Shown here: positions 23,527 through 32,448 of the stretch, one piece after another
Layout of the letters: the number at the start of each line of letters is the position of its first letter
Position numbering within the stretch: the first letter of the stretch is position 1
Source: Candidatus Methylomirabilis sp.
GTDB lineage: Bacteria; Methylomirabilota; Methylomirabilia; Methylomirabilales; Methylomirabilaceae
NCBI GenBank assembly: GCA_002634395.1
Contig: NSJM01000014.1
Location: 1-48,061, forward strand
Length of the DNA: 48,061 nucleotides
Reading direction: 5' to 3'
Made by a program: the position numbers and the translations under genes
Notes under the pieces: model-generated
What the model was told of the DNA's origin: nothing
The model's database searches: none
The model's input: only the letters and a program-made list of their open reading frames with translations

Positions 23527-24336
23527 ATGATCGAAAAAGACCAACTCCAGCAGCTCCTGGATTTCGCGGTCGAGGCAGCCCGGGAGGCTGGAGAGATCGT
23601 TATGGAATATTTCCAGACCGCTCTTACACCGGAGCGGAAACCGGACCGTACCCTCGTGACAGCGGCCGACCGCAAAGCTGAGGAGAGGCTCCGGGCGCTG
23701 ATCCGAGAGGCCTACCCGGACCACGGCATCCTTGGAGAGGAGTTCGGCGAGCAGCAGAGCGGCTCTGGCCGAACCTGGATCATCGACCCGCTTGACGGGA
23801 CCGCCTCTTTCGTCCACGGTGTTCCGTTGTTCGGTGTCTTACTTGGGTTAGAGGTCGATGGAGAGATCGTCCTTGGGGTGGCGAATCTTCCCGCGCTGAA
23901 CGAGTTGGTTTCTGCAGGCAGGGGACTGGGCTGCTTCTGGAACGGACGTCGCGCCACCGTCTCCGGTGTGGACGATCTGAAGGAGGCCCTGCTCCTGTAC
24001 ACGGACGGCGCCAACTTCGAGCCTCATGGGCGGGACGCGGCCTTCCGTCATCTGATCGCCGCCACCCGGATGCACCGAAGCTGGGGTGACTGTTATGGGC
24101 ACATTCTGGTCGCAACGGGACGAGCGGAGGTGATGCTCGATCCGGCAATGAATATCTGGGACTGCGCGGCACTGCTGCCGATCCTGCTGGAGGCGGGTGG
24201 GACCTTTACGGATTGGCAGGGACGGCCAACCGTCCGCGGGGGGAACGCCATCTCGACTAACACGCGGCTGTTCGACCAGGTGATGCAGGCGGTCAAGACG
24301 GCGAATTCAGGGCACGCGCCTGACCGTGTGTCCTAG
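23527..24336 (+). CDS. HisN-like histidinol-phosphatase (IMPase superfamily)
   Basis: 269 residues with the IMPase metal motifs VTAADRKAEERL, GEEFGE, WIIDPLDGTASFVHGVP and NIWDCAALLPILLEAGG. The sequence PLFGVLLGLE after the DGT motif and RSWGDCYGHILVATG before WD are features of HisN-type histidinol-phosphatases rather than SuhB. The probable reaction is dephosphorylation of L-histidinol phosphate, with other sugar phosphates as alternatives. AGGAAAAG precedes ATG 23527. The next element is a strong bidirectional terminator (24349-24380). Confidence 0.85.
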   Translation: MIEKDQLQQLLDFAVEAAREAGEIVMEYFQTALTPERKPDRTLVTAADRKAEERLRALIREAYPDHGILGEEFGEQQSGSGRTWIIDPLDGTASFVHGVPLFGVLLGLEVDGEIVLGVANLPALNELVSAGRGLGCFWNGRRATVSGVDDLKEALLLYTDGANFEPHGRDAAFRHLIAATRMHRSWGDCYGHILVATGRAEVMLDPAMNIWDCAALLPILLEAGGTFTDWQGRPTVRGGNAISTNTRLFDQVMQAVKTANSGHAPDRVS

Positions 24337-24348
24337 CTCATAAAGCAA

Positions 24349-24380
24349 AACGGGCGCCCCCCGAGCCAGGAACGCCCGTT
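24349..24380. terminator. Bidirectional terminator
   Basis: AACGGGCG (24349-24356) pairs with CGCCCGTT (24373-24380) between two convergent genes; AAAGCAAAA precedes the stem, giving a T-rich tail on the minus strand. Confidence 0.7.
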
Positions 24381-24401
24381 ACGATACCCCAACGGGCTAT
24401 C

Positions 24402-24713
24402 TCATCTCTCCTGTATCTTACCTCGCTCTCTCTCCATCGCCTCTTTTCCGGCCTGGTAAGCGGCGGTAAGAATCGTCTTTTTCTCTTCGAAGATCTCTTT
24501 GCCTACTCCAAACACATCCTCGACTCGATCTTTGACGTCATCAACCAGATCGGTGCTTCGATCCTTGACGTCTGTCGCGAGACCTCTGAGCCGGGTGCGG
24601 GTCTGCCGGCCCCCCTCCGGAGCAAATAGCAGCGCCAAGCTCGCCCCAAGCGCACCCCCGACGAGAAATGCAAGGGCAACCGATGCGGGGGAACATCCCC
24701 GTTCTCCACTCAT
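24402..24713 (-). CDS. YtxH-like protein
   Basis: 103 residues from ATG 24713, eight bases after AAGGAGGTG; the GTG at 24722 overlaps that site. One N-terminal transmembrane segment of glycine zipper type, SVALAFLVGGALGASLALLF at about 10-29, is followed by APEGGRQTR and a long charged amphipathic helix (VKDRSTDLVDDVKDRVEDVF, REEKK-type tail). This is the YtxH-like layout of stress-related envelope proteins of unknown mechanism. It lies 5 bases after the DUF948 gene; the two families are often paired. Confidence 0.85.
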   Translation of the reverse strand: MSGERGCSPASVALAFLVGGALGASLALLFAPEGGRQTRTRLRGLATDVKDRSTDLVDDVKDRVEDVFGVGKEIFEEKKTILTAAYQAGKEAMERERGKIQER

Positions 24714-24718
24714 GTCCG

Positions 24719-25108
24719 TCACCTCCTTCCCGCGAGTCGCACGATGAGAGTCTTCAGGCCAACCCGAAGACCGGTCATAAAGGCAGCGCCAGTGATCAGC
24801 CTTGGAAAGACGATGTGCTGCGCCAGTTGATTCACGTCTCGCACTGTCTGCCCCACCTCAGCAATCGCCTCAAGCGTCCCGTCCATTTTTTTCAATCCAC
24901 CAGCAACGTGGTCGGAGACACGATTGAGGCTCCCAACAACCTCCTTCAGCTCGATCAACGTAGGTCGTAGTTCAAGCTCAACCAGTCTGAGAAAATCCTC
25001 CGCTTGCTTGGCGGTCCGCCGAATTTGCACGAACGTGGGGATCATGGCGCACACCAAGACCAAGAATAGGACCACAATGGCCCATAAAGCGTACTCTGTC
25101 GTAAGCAT
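24719..25108 (-). CDS. DUF948 membrane protein
   Basis: 129 residues. The N-terminal transmembrane helix ALWAIVVLFLVLVCAMIPTF is followed by a continuous coiled coil (IRRTAKQAEDFLRLVELELR, LIELKEVVGSLNRVSDHVAG) and a short C-terminal hydrophobic segment near LITGAAFMTGLRVGLKTLIV. It matches the DUF948 family, usually encoded with YtxH-like proteins as here. It is probably membrane-anchored with the coiled coil in the cytoplasm. GGGGGAG precedes ATG 25108. A weak promoter may lie at about 25140-25180 on the minus strand. Confidence 0.85.
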   Translation of the reverse strand: MLTTEYALWAIVVLFLVLVCAMIPTFVQIRRTAKQAEDFLRLVELELRPTLIELKEVVGSLNRVSDHVAGGLKKMDGTLEAIAEVGQTVRDVNQLAQHIVFPRLITGAAFMTGLRVGLKTLIVRLAGRR

Positions 25109-25548
25109 CGCATCTCCCCCAGCAACAATCTAAAGGAATCTTTATAACATTACCAAAGCCACCAGATAAGGTCAAGGCATAAGATTCCCGTCGAGATATA
25201 CTGCGACAGATTATGCCTCCGTGATGATTTTTCGATCCAACGGCGTGACGATCGCGTGAGAGCGAAGGCAACACGGAAGGCTTGATGATGCATGGGCTTT
25301 CGCGCGTCGCGACTGCTTAGCGCCCTTTCATTGAACCTACCACTGGCGCGCAAGAATCGTCCTGCCCACAGTAGGGCGGGTGCGTCGATCTTGGCGCCCG
25401 GTCCGTCGCAGTCCTAAGAGAATTCTGCCGACCGGTAGTTGTCGACCACGGCGGGGTCCGGTGAACCTTGACAAGTTCTCGAAAACCCGAGAGAATCGCC
25501 GCCATCGTGGGAAAGGGGAGAACCGGGATATACTAACTGGCATACCGA
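25109..25548. other. Gene-free gap with an MFS promoter
   Basis: 440 bases between divergent genes without a convincing gene. It contains CCCGCCCTACTGTG-like and CCGGTAGTTGTCGACC stretches of unknown origin. Near its right end is a promoter: TTGACA (25468-25473), 17 bases, GAGAAT (25491-25496), where TTCTCG / CGAGAGAA arms form a small inverted repeat. Confidence 0.45.
25468..25496 (+). promoter_or_regulatory. Candidate promoter of the MFS gene
   Basis: Consensus -35 TTGACA and a -10 (GAGAAT) matching four of six positions at 17-base spacing; a TTCTC / GAGAA inverted repeat lies within the spacer and -10. Confidence 0.4.
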
Positions 25549-26832
25549 ATGGAAAAGTTACTGAATGAATATGAAAAACCCACCCGGTCACACTATCAGA
25601 TTCTTCTGATGAGTTGGGCGGGATGGGTGTTTGACTTTTATGATCTCATTCTTTACACGTTCTTACTTATTCCCATCGGCCAGGAACTCAACTTTTCCAG
25701 TATCGAACTTTCCTATGTTTTGGGCGGGTCGCTGGCAGCCACGGCGATTGGAGGCATTGCGTTTGGAATTTTATCTGATCGTTTTGGCAGAAGAAGCGTA
25801 CTTCAGTGGACAATTCTTACCTATAGCATCGGAACGTTTCTATCCGGATTTGCCTCGAATTTTTCTCTTTTACTTTTTTTCCGCATCATTACCGGATTGG
25901 GAGTAGGGGGTGAGTGGGCAACGGGACAAACCTACATAAGCGAAACCTTTCCAGCCAAGATGCGGGGACGGTATGGCGCATTTATGCAAACCGGTGCGCC
26001 AATTGGTACCGCTTTGGCAGCTGTGATCGGCGGGTTTGTCGCTCCGGTAATTGGCTGGAGGGCCTGTTTTTTTATTTCTGTTCTACCCGCACTTCTTGTG
26101 GTGGTAATTCGAAAGGCGCTTCCTGAGTCGGATCTGTGGGCAGAAAGAAAAAGATTAATTGCAGAAGGCAGATACCAAGCTGGAACATTGGAAAGCGAAA
26201 AGAGTTATCAGAACTTTTTGAGGTTATTTTCAGCATCCTATCGCAAATTATTTATTCTCTCTCTGGTGTTGGCAATTTTTGATATGTCCGCGTATTGGTT
26301 TACCTATTCATGGTTGCCTGGTTATCTTCATCAGCAACGGCAATTTTCTATGGCTAAATCAGCGACCTGGATGTTGGTAACTCAAGTAGGCGGATTCTTA
26401 GGGTATTTCACGTTTGGTTTTGTTGCTGATAAGTTGGGAAGACGTCCTGCTTATTCGATTTATTCTTTTATTATGGCTCTTGGGCTTATCATGATTACTA
26501 TTATGTGGGAAGTGATTATTGTTTACCCACCGGTGATTTTAGGTTTTATGTTTCTAGTGGGATGTGGAACGGGCATGTTTGGTGGCTATGGACCTCTTTT
26601 CGCGGAACTGTTTCCCACGGGTATTCGCAATACCGCTATGGGGTCCGCGTTTAATTTGGCCAGAGGCGTCCAGTTTTTCACTCCTGTCATTATCGCTATG
26701 ATGGCCCAAAAGTACGGTCTGGGTGGAGGCATTTTTCTGGCTGCGTTTTTTGCTTTACTTACAGGAGCCTGGATCTGGACTTTTCCTGAAACCAAAGGGA
26801 AAACACTTTCTACATTAGAGGCGGATGGATAA
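25549..26832 (+). CDS. Major facilitator superfamily transporter
   Basis: 427 residues with 12 predicted membrane helices. The MFS signature between helices 2 and 3 is present (GILSDRFGRRSVL at about 77-89) and repeated in the second half (FVADKLGRRPAYS near 300). FDFYDLILYTFL in helix 1 and GGEWATGQTYISETFP in helix 4 resemble the metabolite/aromatic acid:proton symporters of the sugar-porter-like branch. The substrate cannot be told. The coding sequence is clearly AT-richer than everything around it, with many TTT/ATT codons, and is flanked on both sides by gene relics, pointing to horizontal acquisition. No Shine-Dalgarno is visible before ATG 25549. Confidence 0.88.
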   Translation: MEKLLNEYEKPTRSHYQILLMSWAGWVFDFYDLILYTFLLIPIGQELNFSSIELSYVLGGSLAATAIGGIAFGILSDRFGRRSVLQWTILTYSIGTFLSGFASNFSLLLFFRIITGLGVGGEWATGQTYISETFPAKMRGRYGAFMQTGAPIGTALAAVIGGFVAPVIGWRACFFISVLPALLVVVIRKALPESDLWAERKRLIAEGRYQAGTLESEKSYQNFLRLFSASYRKLFILSLVLAIFDMSAYWFTYSWLPGYLHQQRQFSMAKSATWMLVTQVGGFLGYFTFGFVADKLGRRPAYSIYSFIMALGLIMITIMWEVIIVYPPVILGFMFLVGCGTGMFGGYGPLFAELFPTGIRNTAMGSAFNLARGVQFFTPVIIAMMAQKYGLGGGIFLAAFFALLTGAWIWTFPETKGKTLSTLEADG

Positions 26833-26945
26833 TTTCCACAACAACCCAACGGGAAGGGAGCTTCCAGTGTTCATTGACGCCCTTGTATCTCGTGGGCGAC
26901 AGGAAGCCAGTCCGATATGAACATGGCTGAGGAAAAGTTCTCGAC

Positions 26946-27086
26946 ATGAGGCTGGTGCGCCTGTTGCCGTTCGCTGCCGTGGTGGTCGGCTGGCTTTTGC
27001 CCACTACGTCGGCTTTGGCCTCCAGTCCGATTGAGATGGGCGCGATCGAGACCCGGCGCGAGAAAGAGGTGCCGGCTCATCTGTAA
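26946..27086 (+). pseudogene. Stop-interrupted secreted protein relic
   Basis: 46 codons with a perfect signal peptide (MRLVRLLPFAAVVVGWLLPT, then TSALASS) and SPIEMGAIETRREKEVPAHL before a TAA at 27084. The same frame continues past the stop with plausible helical sequence (SLVARQRYQGIRQSLEALRA) to a TAG near 27203, so this is probably the start of a longer exported protein truncated by a nonsense mutation. The ribosome site is weak. The family is not recognised. The gap 26833-27302 holds nothing else recognisable. Confidence 0.4.
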
Positions 27087-27302
27087 AGCCTCGTTGCCCG
27101 GCAAAGGTATCAGGGCATCCGGCAATCCCTGGAAGCATTGCGCGCGCTACCCCAATCAGGTAGTACACCCGGCTGGGCGCACAGATCAATCTCTTCGATG
27201 TAGGCAATAGCCCGGAATCGACTTGAGATAAGGTATACTGCCCCCCTTGAGGAGTAGACAGCGACTATGGCACGCTGGGGCGACTCAACAAGGAGGTGCC
27301 GA

Positions 27303-27762
27303 ATGGCAGAGTCGACCCTGGCACGGAATTGTTGGACCATCACCCGCAAGGCGACCGTAGTGCGGGAACGGCTGCGGGGCGGTGAGACCGCGGAAGTAGC
27401 CCCGGGGGCATCGGCTCAGCCAAGCCCAACTGTTTACCTGGCGAGTTTTGTCGGTCTGTTCCTTGAGATCCTTCTACTCCGAGGGAACTCCTCTGATCTC
27501 TGCATCTTCGCCGACCTGACCAACTTCGTCCTGATCGCCTGTTTCCTTGGATTCGGCTTTGGCGCCTACCTGTTACGCCGCCGCGTTCGGCAGCAACCTC
27601 CTCAGCGCGGTTCTTGGTAGATTCTTAGAAGCGGTCTCCTTCATGGTCGGGATGCGCTTCCTGCTTCTGCTCGCGGCTGCCATCTACCTCCTCTCCGTCA
27701 CTGCCCCCCTGCGCGCGCGGCGCGCGGCGCGACTGCTTGACACCTCTCTTCCCCTCAGCTAA
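27303..27762 (+). pseudogene. Internally deleted spermidine synthase-like membrane protein
   Basis: ATG 27303 has an ideal AAGGAGGTG upstream. The first frame encodes a membrane stretch like the N-terminal helices of the spermine/spermidine synthase-like integral membrane proteins (YLASFVGLFLEILLLRGNSS, FADLTNFVLIACFLGFGFGA). Near 27573 the meaning switches to another frame, FGSNLLSAVLGRFLEAVSF and RFLLLLAAAIYLLSV, which corresponds to the C-terminal helices of the same family. The several hundred residues normally between them, including the methyltransferase-like domain, are missing. This is best read as a gene that lost its middle and shifted frame. Confidence 0.6.
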
Positions 27763-27783
27763 GGTCAGATGAGAGGGGAGACA

Positions 27784-30700
27784 ATGACTGAGTCCCATGA
27801 AGGCGATAAAGAGGCGCTGCGGCGGCACACCAATAGGCTGATTCACGAGACCAGCCCCTACCTCCTGCAGCATGCCCATAACCCGGTGGACTGGTACCCC
27901 TGGGGAGAGGAGGCGCTCCGCCGGGCCCGGGAAGAGAATCGTCCGATCCTGCTGAGCATCGGCTACTCCACCTGCCATTGGTGCCATGTGATGGCGCATG
28001 AGTCGTTCGAGAGCGAGCGGATCGCCGATCTGATGAACCAGCACTTCGTCTGCATCAAGGTCGATCGCGAGGAGCGGCCCGACCTCGACCAGATCTACAT
28101 GACGGCCACGCTGGCCCTGAATCAAGGGCAGGGCGGATGGCCGATGACCGTGTTTCTGACCCCTGACCTGCAGCCGTTCTTCGCGGGGACCTACTTCCCG
28201 CCCAGGGATGGGTTGGGCCGCCCGGGATTTCCGACGATCCTGAAGCGGGTTGCGGAGGTCTGGCGCGAGCAACCCGACGCTCTTCGGATGCAATCGGACG
28301 AGATTACCGAACGCTTGCGCGAGGCGCATCGCCCGCCCGCGTCGCTGCCGGTCGGGAAGAGCGAAGTCGCTGCCGCCGTTGCCCACTTCGCGGCGACCTT
28401 CGATCCGACCTTCGGCGGATTCGGCGCCGCCCCCAAGTTCCCCGCGGCAACAGCATTGTCGCTCCTGCTGCGCCACCACCAACACACCGGCGATGCCCAC
28501 GCCCTGCATATGGTGCGGACAACGCTCGACGCCATGGCGCGAGGGGGGATCTACGATCAGATCGGCAGCGGCTTTGCCCGGTACTCGACCGACGAGCGCT
28601 GGCTGGTCCCTCACTTTGAGAAGATGCTGTACGACAATGCGCTGCTGGCCAGGACCTATCTGGAGGCCTTTCAGGTGACCGGCGACCCGTCCTATCGGCG
28701 AATTGCAACTGAGATTCTCGACTACATCTTGCGAGAGATGACCGCGCCGGAGGGAGGGTTTTACTCCGCCACCGATGCCGACTCGGAAGGGGTCGAGGGG
28801 AAGTTCTATGTCTGGACGCCGGCCGAGATCGAGACGATTCTGGGGCAGGAGGAGGCGCGCCGGTTCTGCGCCTATTATGACATCACGCCCACCGGCAACT
28901 GGGAGGGCAGGTCTATCCCAAACATCCGGCGCACGGCTGCGCAGGTGGCCACAAAGCTCGGGATCAGCGTCGAGGAGCTTGCCGACTCCGTCGATCGGGC
29001 GCGACCCAAGGTCTATGAGGCGCGTCGAGAGCGGGTGCCACCCGGCCTGGATGACAAGATCCTCACCGCCTGGAACGGGATGATGATCAGCGCGATGGCC
29101 GAAGGGTACCGCGTCCTGGGCGAGCAGCGTTACCTTGACGCCGCCGTCCGTGCAGCCGACTTCCTGCTCTCCACGCTTCTCCAACCGGACGGTCGGCTGC
29201 TCCGGACCTACCGGACCGGCAAGGCGCACCTGCACGCCTATCTTGAGGATTACGCCTATCTCTGCGAGGGACTGATCGACCTGTATGAGGCGGGGGGCGC
29301 GGACCGATATCTCTCTGAAGCCGCGAGAATGGCCGAGCGCCTCTTGGCCGATTTCACCGATGAGGAGAGCGGCGCCTTCTACACCACGTCGCGTGACCAC
29401 GAAATGCTGATCCTGCGTCATCGGGAGGGGACGGATGGCGCCACCCCCAGCGGCAATGCCGTGGCGGCTTCGGCGCTGGCCCGCCTCTCATTCCACTTGG
29501 ACCGGGAGGAGTGGCGAAGGGCGGCCGAGCGGGCGATCAGCGCGTATGGGCAGCAGATCGCCGACTATCCGCACGCCTTCGCCAAGAGCCTTGCCGTCGT
29601 GGACCTCCTCCTGGAGGGGTCGGTGGAGCTGGCCTTGATCGGCGCGCCGAGAGAAGCGGAATATGAGGCCCTACGCCGGGAGGTTGGCCGTCACTACCTC
29701 CCGAACCGGATCATTGCGCATCACAATCCGACCGAAGGCGACCCACCAGACTTTCCTCTGCTGAGGGGGAAAAGATTGGTCGATGGGCGCGCGGCACTCT
29801 ATGTCTGTCGGAATTTCGCCTGCCAGGCCCCGATCACCGACCCCGCGCAAGCAGCCGAACTCCTTGACGGTGCCGCGCGGCGTGGCCCAGGTGGTAAACG
29901 GTCAGCCGTCGGCAGCTTCCTGCATGGTAGCGCGACGGAGGCCGGCACTACTGCCTATGCAAAACGCTTCGCCCCATTGAACTACGGGCCGCTCGGGGCA
30001 ACCGGCCTAACCACCAGCAAGCTGGGCTTCGGTGGCTACCGGATCGACGATGAGACGCCCGAACACACCGAAGCCCTCGAGCAGGCGCTGCGCCATGGCT
30101 GTAACCTGATCGACACCTCCACCAACTACATGGATGGCGGCAGCGAGCGGTGCGTCGGCGCTGTTCTCGGCAAGCTGACGCGCGCCGGAACGCTCAGACG
30201 CGAGGAGGTCATTGTCGTCTCGAAGATCGGCTACGTCCAGGGACAGAACCTGGAGCTGGCCCAGAAGCGAGAGGCGGAGGACAGGCCGTTTCCAGAGATG
30301 GTCAAATACATGGACGGCTGCTGGCACTGCATCCATCCGGAGTTCCTGCGCGAGCAGCTCGAACTGTCGCTCACCCGGCTGCAAATCGAGACCCTCGATG
30401 TCTGCCTGCTGCACAATCCTGAGTACTTCCTCTCCGACGCCAAGGCGCGCAGGCGCGGCGACCCGGAGTCTGCTCGTGACGAGTTCTACCGGCGGCTGCG
30501 AGTGGCGTTTACCTTCTTCGAAAACCAGGTGACAGTCGGCACGATCCGATGGTATGGCGTCTCGTCAAACACCGCCGTGTCGCCTGCGGCTGATCCGGAG
30601 GCGACGTCGCTGACCCGAATGCTTGCCGCCGCGCGAGAGGCTGGTGGGCCGGCCCACCACTTCCGAATCCTGCAACTCCCGATGAATCTGTTCGAGGCGG

Positions 30701-31092
30701 GCGCGCTTCTCACGCGGAACACCGGGCCGGACAATCGGCAGACAGCGCTGGAGACCGCATCCGGCGCGGCAATCGGTGTCCTGGTCAACCGGCCGCTCAA
30801 TGCCATCGTCGGCAACAGGATGGTCCGGCTGGCGGCGAGCCAGCACCGGCGCGTTCATGGCGCGATCTCAGCGGCCATCGACCCGTTCCTCCCAGAGGAA
30901 CGACGAAGCGAGAGCTTGTCCCGGAAGGCGCTCTGGGCCCTGGCCAGCACCCCGGGCGTCAGTTGCGTCCTGAACGGCATGCGGACCCGCGACTATGTTC
31001 ATGACTCGCTCGGCATCTTGCCGTGGCCTCCGCTCGCTGACATCATCCCGATCTATCAGGCCGTGCAGGACCTCAAGCTTCACGGGGTCTAG
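27784..31092 (+). CDS. DUF255 thioredoxin-like protein fused to an aldo/keto reductase
   Basis: 1102 residues from ATG 27784 (GAGGGGAG seven bases upstream; an ATG at 27769 lacks a site). Residues 1 to about 710 are a complete YyaL/SSP411 (DUF255) protein: [20 protein letters not shown], the thioredoxin-like [14 protein letters not shown] with CxxC at 64 and 67, [12 protein letters not shown], and the (alpha/alpha)6 region with [14 protein letters not shown] and [10 protein letters not shown]. Residues about 720-1102 are an aldo/keto reductase: [27 protein letters not shown] and LLHNPEY carry the Asp-Tyr-Lys-His tetrad. The two parts normally occur as separate proteins. Fusion suggests a redox or carbohydrate function in which both act on one substrate. 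No stop or frameshift separates them. Confidence 0.92.
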   Translation: MTESHEGDKEALRRHTNRLIHETSPYLLQHAHNPVDWYPWGEEALRRAREENRPILLSIGYSTCHWCHVMAHESFESERIADLMNQHFVCIKVDREERPDLDQIYMTATLALNQGQGGWPMTVFLTPDLQPFFAGTYFPPRDGLGRPGFPTILKRVAEVWREQPDALRMQSDEITERLREAHRPPASLPVGKSEVAAAVAHFAATFDPTFGGFGAAPKFPAATALSLLLRHHQHTGDAHALHMVRTTLDAMARGGIYDQIGSGFARYSTDERWLVPHFEKMLYDNALLARTYLEAFQVTGDPSYRRIATEILDYILREMTAPEGGFYSATDADSEGVEGKFYVWTPAEIETILGQEEARRFCAYYDITPTGNWEGRSIPNIRRTAAQVATKLGISVEELADSVDRARPKVYEARRERVPPGLDDKILTAWNGMMISAMAEGYRVLGEQRYLDAAVRAADFLLSTLLQPDGRLLRTYRTGKAHLHAYLEDYAYLCEGLIDLYEAGGADRYLSEAARMAERLLADFTDEESGAFYTTSRDHEMLILRHREGTDGATPSGNAVAASALARLSFHLDREEWRRAAERAISAYGQQIADYPHAFAKSLAVVDLLLEGSVELALIGAPREAEYEALRREVGRHYLPNRIIAHHNPTEGDPPDFPLLRGKRLVDGRAALYVCRNFACQAPITDPAQAAELLDGAARRGPGGKRSAVGSFLHGSATEAGTTAYAKRFAPLNYGPLGATGLTTSKLGFGGYRIDDETPEHTEALEQALRHGCNLIDTSTNYMDGGSERCVGAVLGKLTRAGTLRREEVIVVSKIGYVQGQNLELAQKREAEDRPFPEMVKYMDGCWHCIHPEFLREQLELSLTRLQIETLDVCLLHNPEYFLSDAKARRRGDPESARDEFYRRLRVAFTFFENQVTVGTIRWYGVSSNTAVSPAADPEATSLTRMLAAAREAGGPAHHFRILQLPMNLFEAGALLTRNTGPDNRQTALETASGAAIGVLVNRPLNAIVGNRMVRLAASQHRRVHGAISAAIDPFLPEERRSESLSRKALWALASTPGVSCVLNGMRTRDYVHDSLGILPWPPLADIIPIYQAVQDLKLHGV

Positions 31093-31166
31093 AGTGCGGC
31101 GAGCGCTTGACTTGAGCCGGGTAAGCGGGTAGCCTGTGAAGCTTGAGTGGCAAAGGGGACTTCACG

Positions 31167-31970
31167 ATGGTGCCTGAGATGCTGACAAAATACGTACATG
31201 CGCTGCCGGGGTATCTCCCGCCCCATAAACGGGATAAGCGACGAGCCGATAGCTACCTGAAGACGCTCGAAACTCGCGCAAGGGAAAAGGCTGCGCTCGA
31301 AGCCCAACTGGAGGCGAACCGGCTGAAGCGGGCGGAGTTCTGGAAGCAGAACGGCTACGGGTGGCTATTTCGGCTTGACCGTTACCCAACCTGGAAGGAG
31401 AAACACTCGGCCTATCAGGCGCTCGCGGACGAGCGCGTGCAAATTGTTGAGAAGCTTCGGCAAAAGACTATTGATTTGAACCGCAGCCCTGAGGACAAAG
31501 ACGGCGACGGCTTGGTCGATACCGATCAATACCCGGATAAGATCGGCCAGAAGAAGGCGAAGCCGGCCTGGATCGCGCTGGTCGATCCCGGCAACTGCTC
31601 CGGGTGTAGCGGACACAATGTGAAGCAGGGAGAATGGGTGACACCGTGTCAGTCGGTCTGCCCGGTCGATTGCATCTCGCACCTGACGCCAGAGCAAGTC
31701 ACAATGCACGGATACGACCGCAGCGTCCATGACAATGTGCCGTCCGTCCAGATCCGGTTCGATGAATGTATCGGGTGCGACAAATGTTCGCAGGCGTGCT
31801 CGCGAGATGCATGGAACGCCATCACAATGGTAAGAACTGAGAAACTTGAGGAGTTTTTCGGGGTCAAGCTCACCAATAAATATCCAGGTCGCGCCTCGAA
31901 CGACATCGACGTCAGCAGGCTTGACCAGCTCACCGACGAGGAGTTTGTCAGCCTGTACACATCCGTATAG
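31167..31970 (+). CDS. 4Fe-4S ferredoxin-type protein with calcium-loop-like motif
   Basis: 267 residues from ATG 31167, eight bases after AAAGGGGA; the frame continues left to a TTG. The N-terminal 100 residues are a charged helical region. Residues about 110-118 read DKDGDGLVD, a thrombospondin-3/dockerin-like D-x-D-x-D-G calcium loop. The C-terminal half has two cysteine clusters: CSGC-x13-C-x3-C-x3-C at 144-169 and C-x2-C-x2-C-x3-C (CIGCDKCSQACSRDAW) at 201-211. Together these suit two iron-sulfur centres, with one spare Cys. No catalytic domain is seen; it is probably an electron-transfer subunit. It follows the DUF255-AKR gene by 75 bases on the same strand and may serve it. Exact family not recognised. 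Confidence 0.75.
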   Translation: MVPEMLTKYVHALPGYLPPHKRDKRRADSYLKTLETRAREKAALEAQLEANRLKRAEFWKQNGYGWLFRLDRYPTWKEKHSAYQALADERVQIVEKLRQKTIDLNRSPEDKDGDGLVDTDQYPDKIGQKKAKPAWIALVDPGNCSGCSGHNVKQGEWVTPCQSVCPVDCISHLTPEQVTMHGYDRSVHDNVPSVQIRFDECIGCDKCSQACSRDAWNAITMVRTEKLEEFFGVKLTNKYPGRASNDIDVSRLDQLTDEEFVSLYTSV

Positions 31971-32045
31971 CCCAGGAACCCCGGGTCGCGTATAGATTCC
32001 AAGACCCCTGCAAGCTTGGCCCAGCCGCCTGTGCTGTGCTATCGG

Positions 32046-32324
32046 CTAATGTCGTACCCCGAACCCGTGCTCGCCCTTTGGCTGCTCCCAGGTCACTTCA
32101 ACAGCGTTGACGCGGGCCGCCGGTGGACCCTTCCGACACCAGGCGATCATCGCTTCCACGGCCGACTTCTCGCCTTCAAACACCGCCTCCACCCGACCAT
32201 CCGAGCTGTTCCGCACCCAACCAGCAACACCTGCGGCTGCCGCCTCATCTGATGTGCAGGCACGGAAACAGACCCCCTGGACCCGCCCCGAAACCCAGAC
32301 ATGCGCCCTGACGTTCTTTTCCAC
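32046..32324 (-). CDS. acyP: Acylphosphatase
   Basis: 92 residues from GTG 32324: [20 protein letters not shown], then [20 protein letters not shown]. The phosphate-binding loop GRVQGVCFR with catalytic Arg and the WVRN Asn are intact, as is the C-terminal region ending GFGVRH. It hydrolyses acyl phosphates such as carbamoyl and 1,3-bisphosphoglycerate. The open frame continues left to 32468 but that part is translated repeat (32350-32420), so the true start must be after it. AAAGGAG lies 13 bases before the GTG, an unusually long spacing created at the repeat edge. Confidence 0.88.
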   Translation of the reverse strand: MEKNVRAHVWVSGRVQGVCFRACTSDEAAAAGVAGWVRNSSDGRVEAVFEGEKSAVEAMIAWCRKGPPAARVNAVEVTWEQPKGEHGFGVRH

Positions 32325-32349
32325 TTGCTTAGAAAATCTCCTTTGCCAA

Positions 32350-32420
32350 ATCCCCCCAACCCCCCTTTGCGAAAGGGGGGTTGGGGGGGGTTCTCGCGCC
32401 GTGGTGCGGCAGTGCATCAT
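32350..32420 (+). repeat. G-run palindromic repeat
   Basis: CCCCCCAACCCCCC, TTTGCGAAA, GGGGGGTTGGGGGG make a near-perfect palindrome, followed by TTCTCGCGCCGTGGTGCGGC. Same family as 1175-1341; it lies between acyP and the squalene synthase-like gene. Confidence 0.65.
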
Positions 32421-32448
32421 GGTGTGTTGCTCTGCCATCATCGTCTCG

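Noticed and set aside
20697-24336. suhB and the hisN-like gene as a recent duplication
   Set aside because: They share superfamily motifs only; sequence around WD and DGT motifs differs and they point in opposite directions.
27625-29421. 598-residue open frame on the minus strand opposite the DUF255-AKR gene
   Set aside because: Shadow of a GC-rich gene; no ribosome site, no recognisable domain, and the plus-strand frame has clear conserved motifs.
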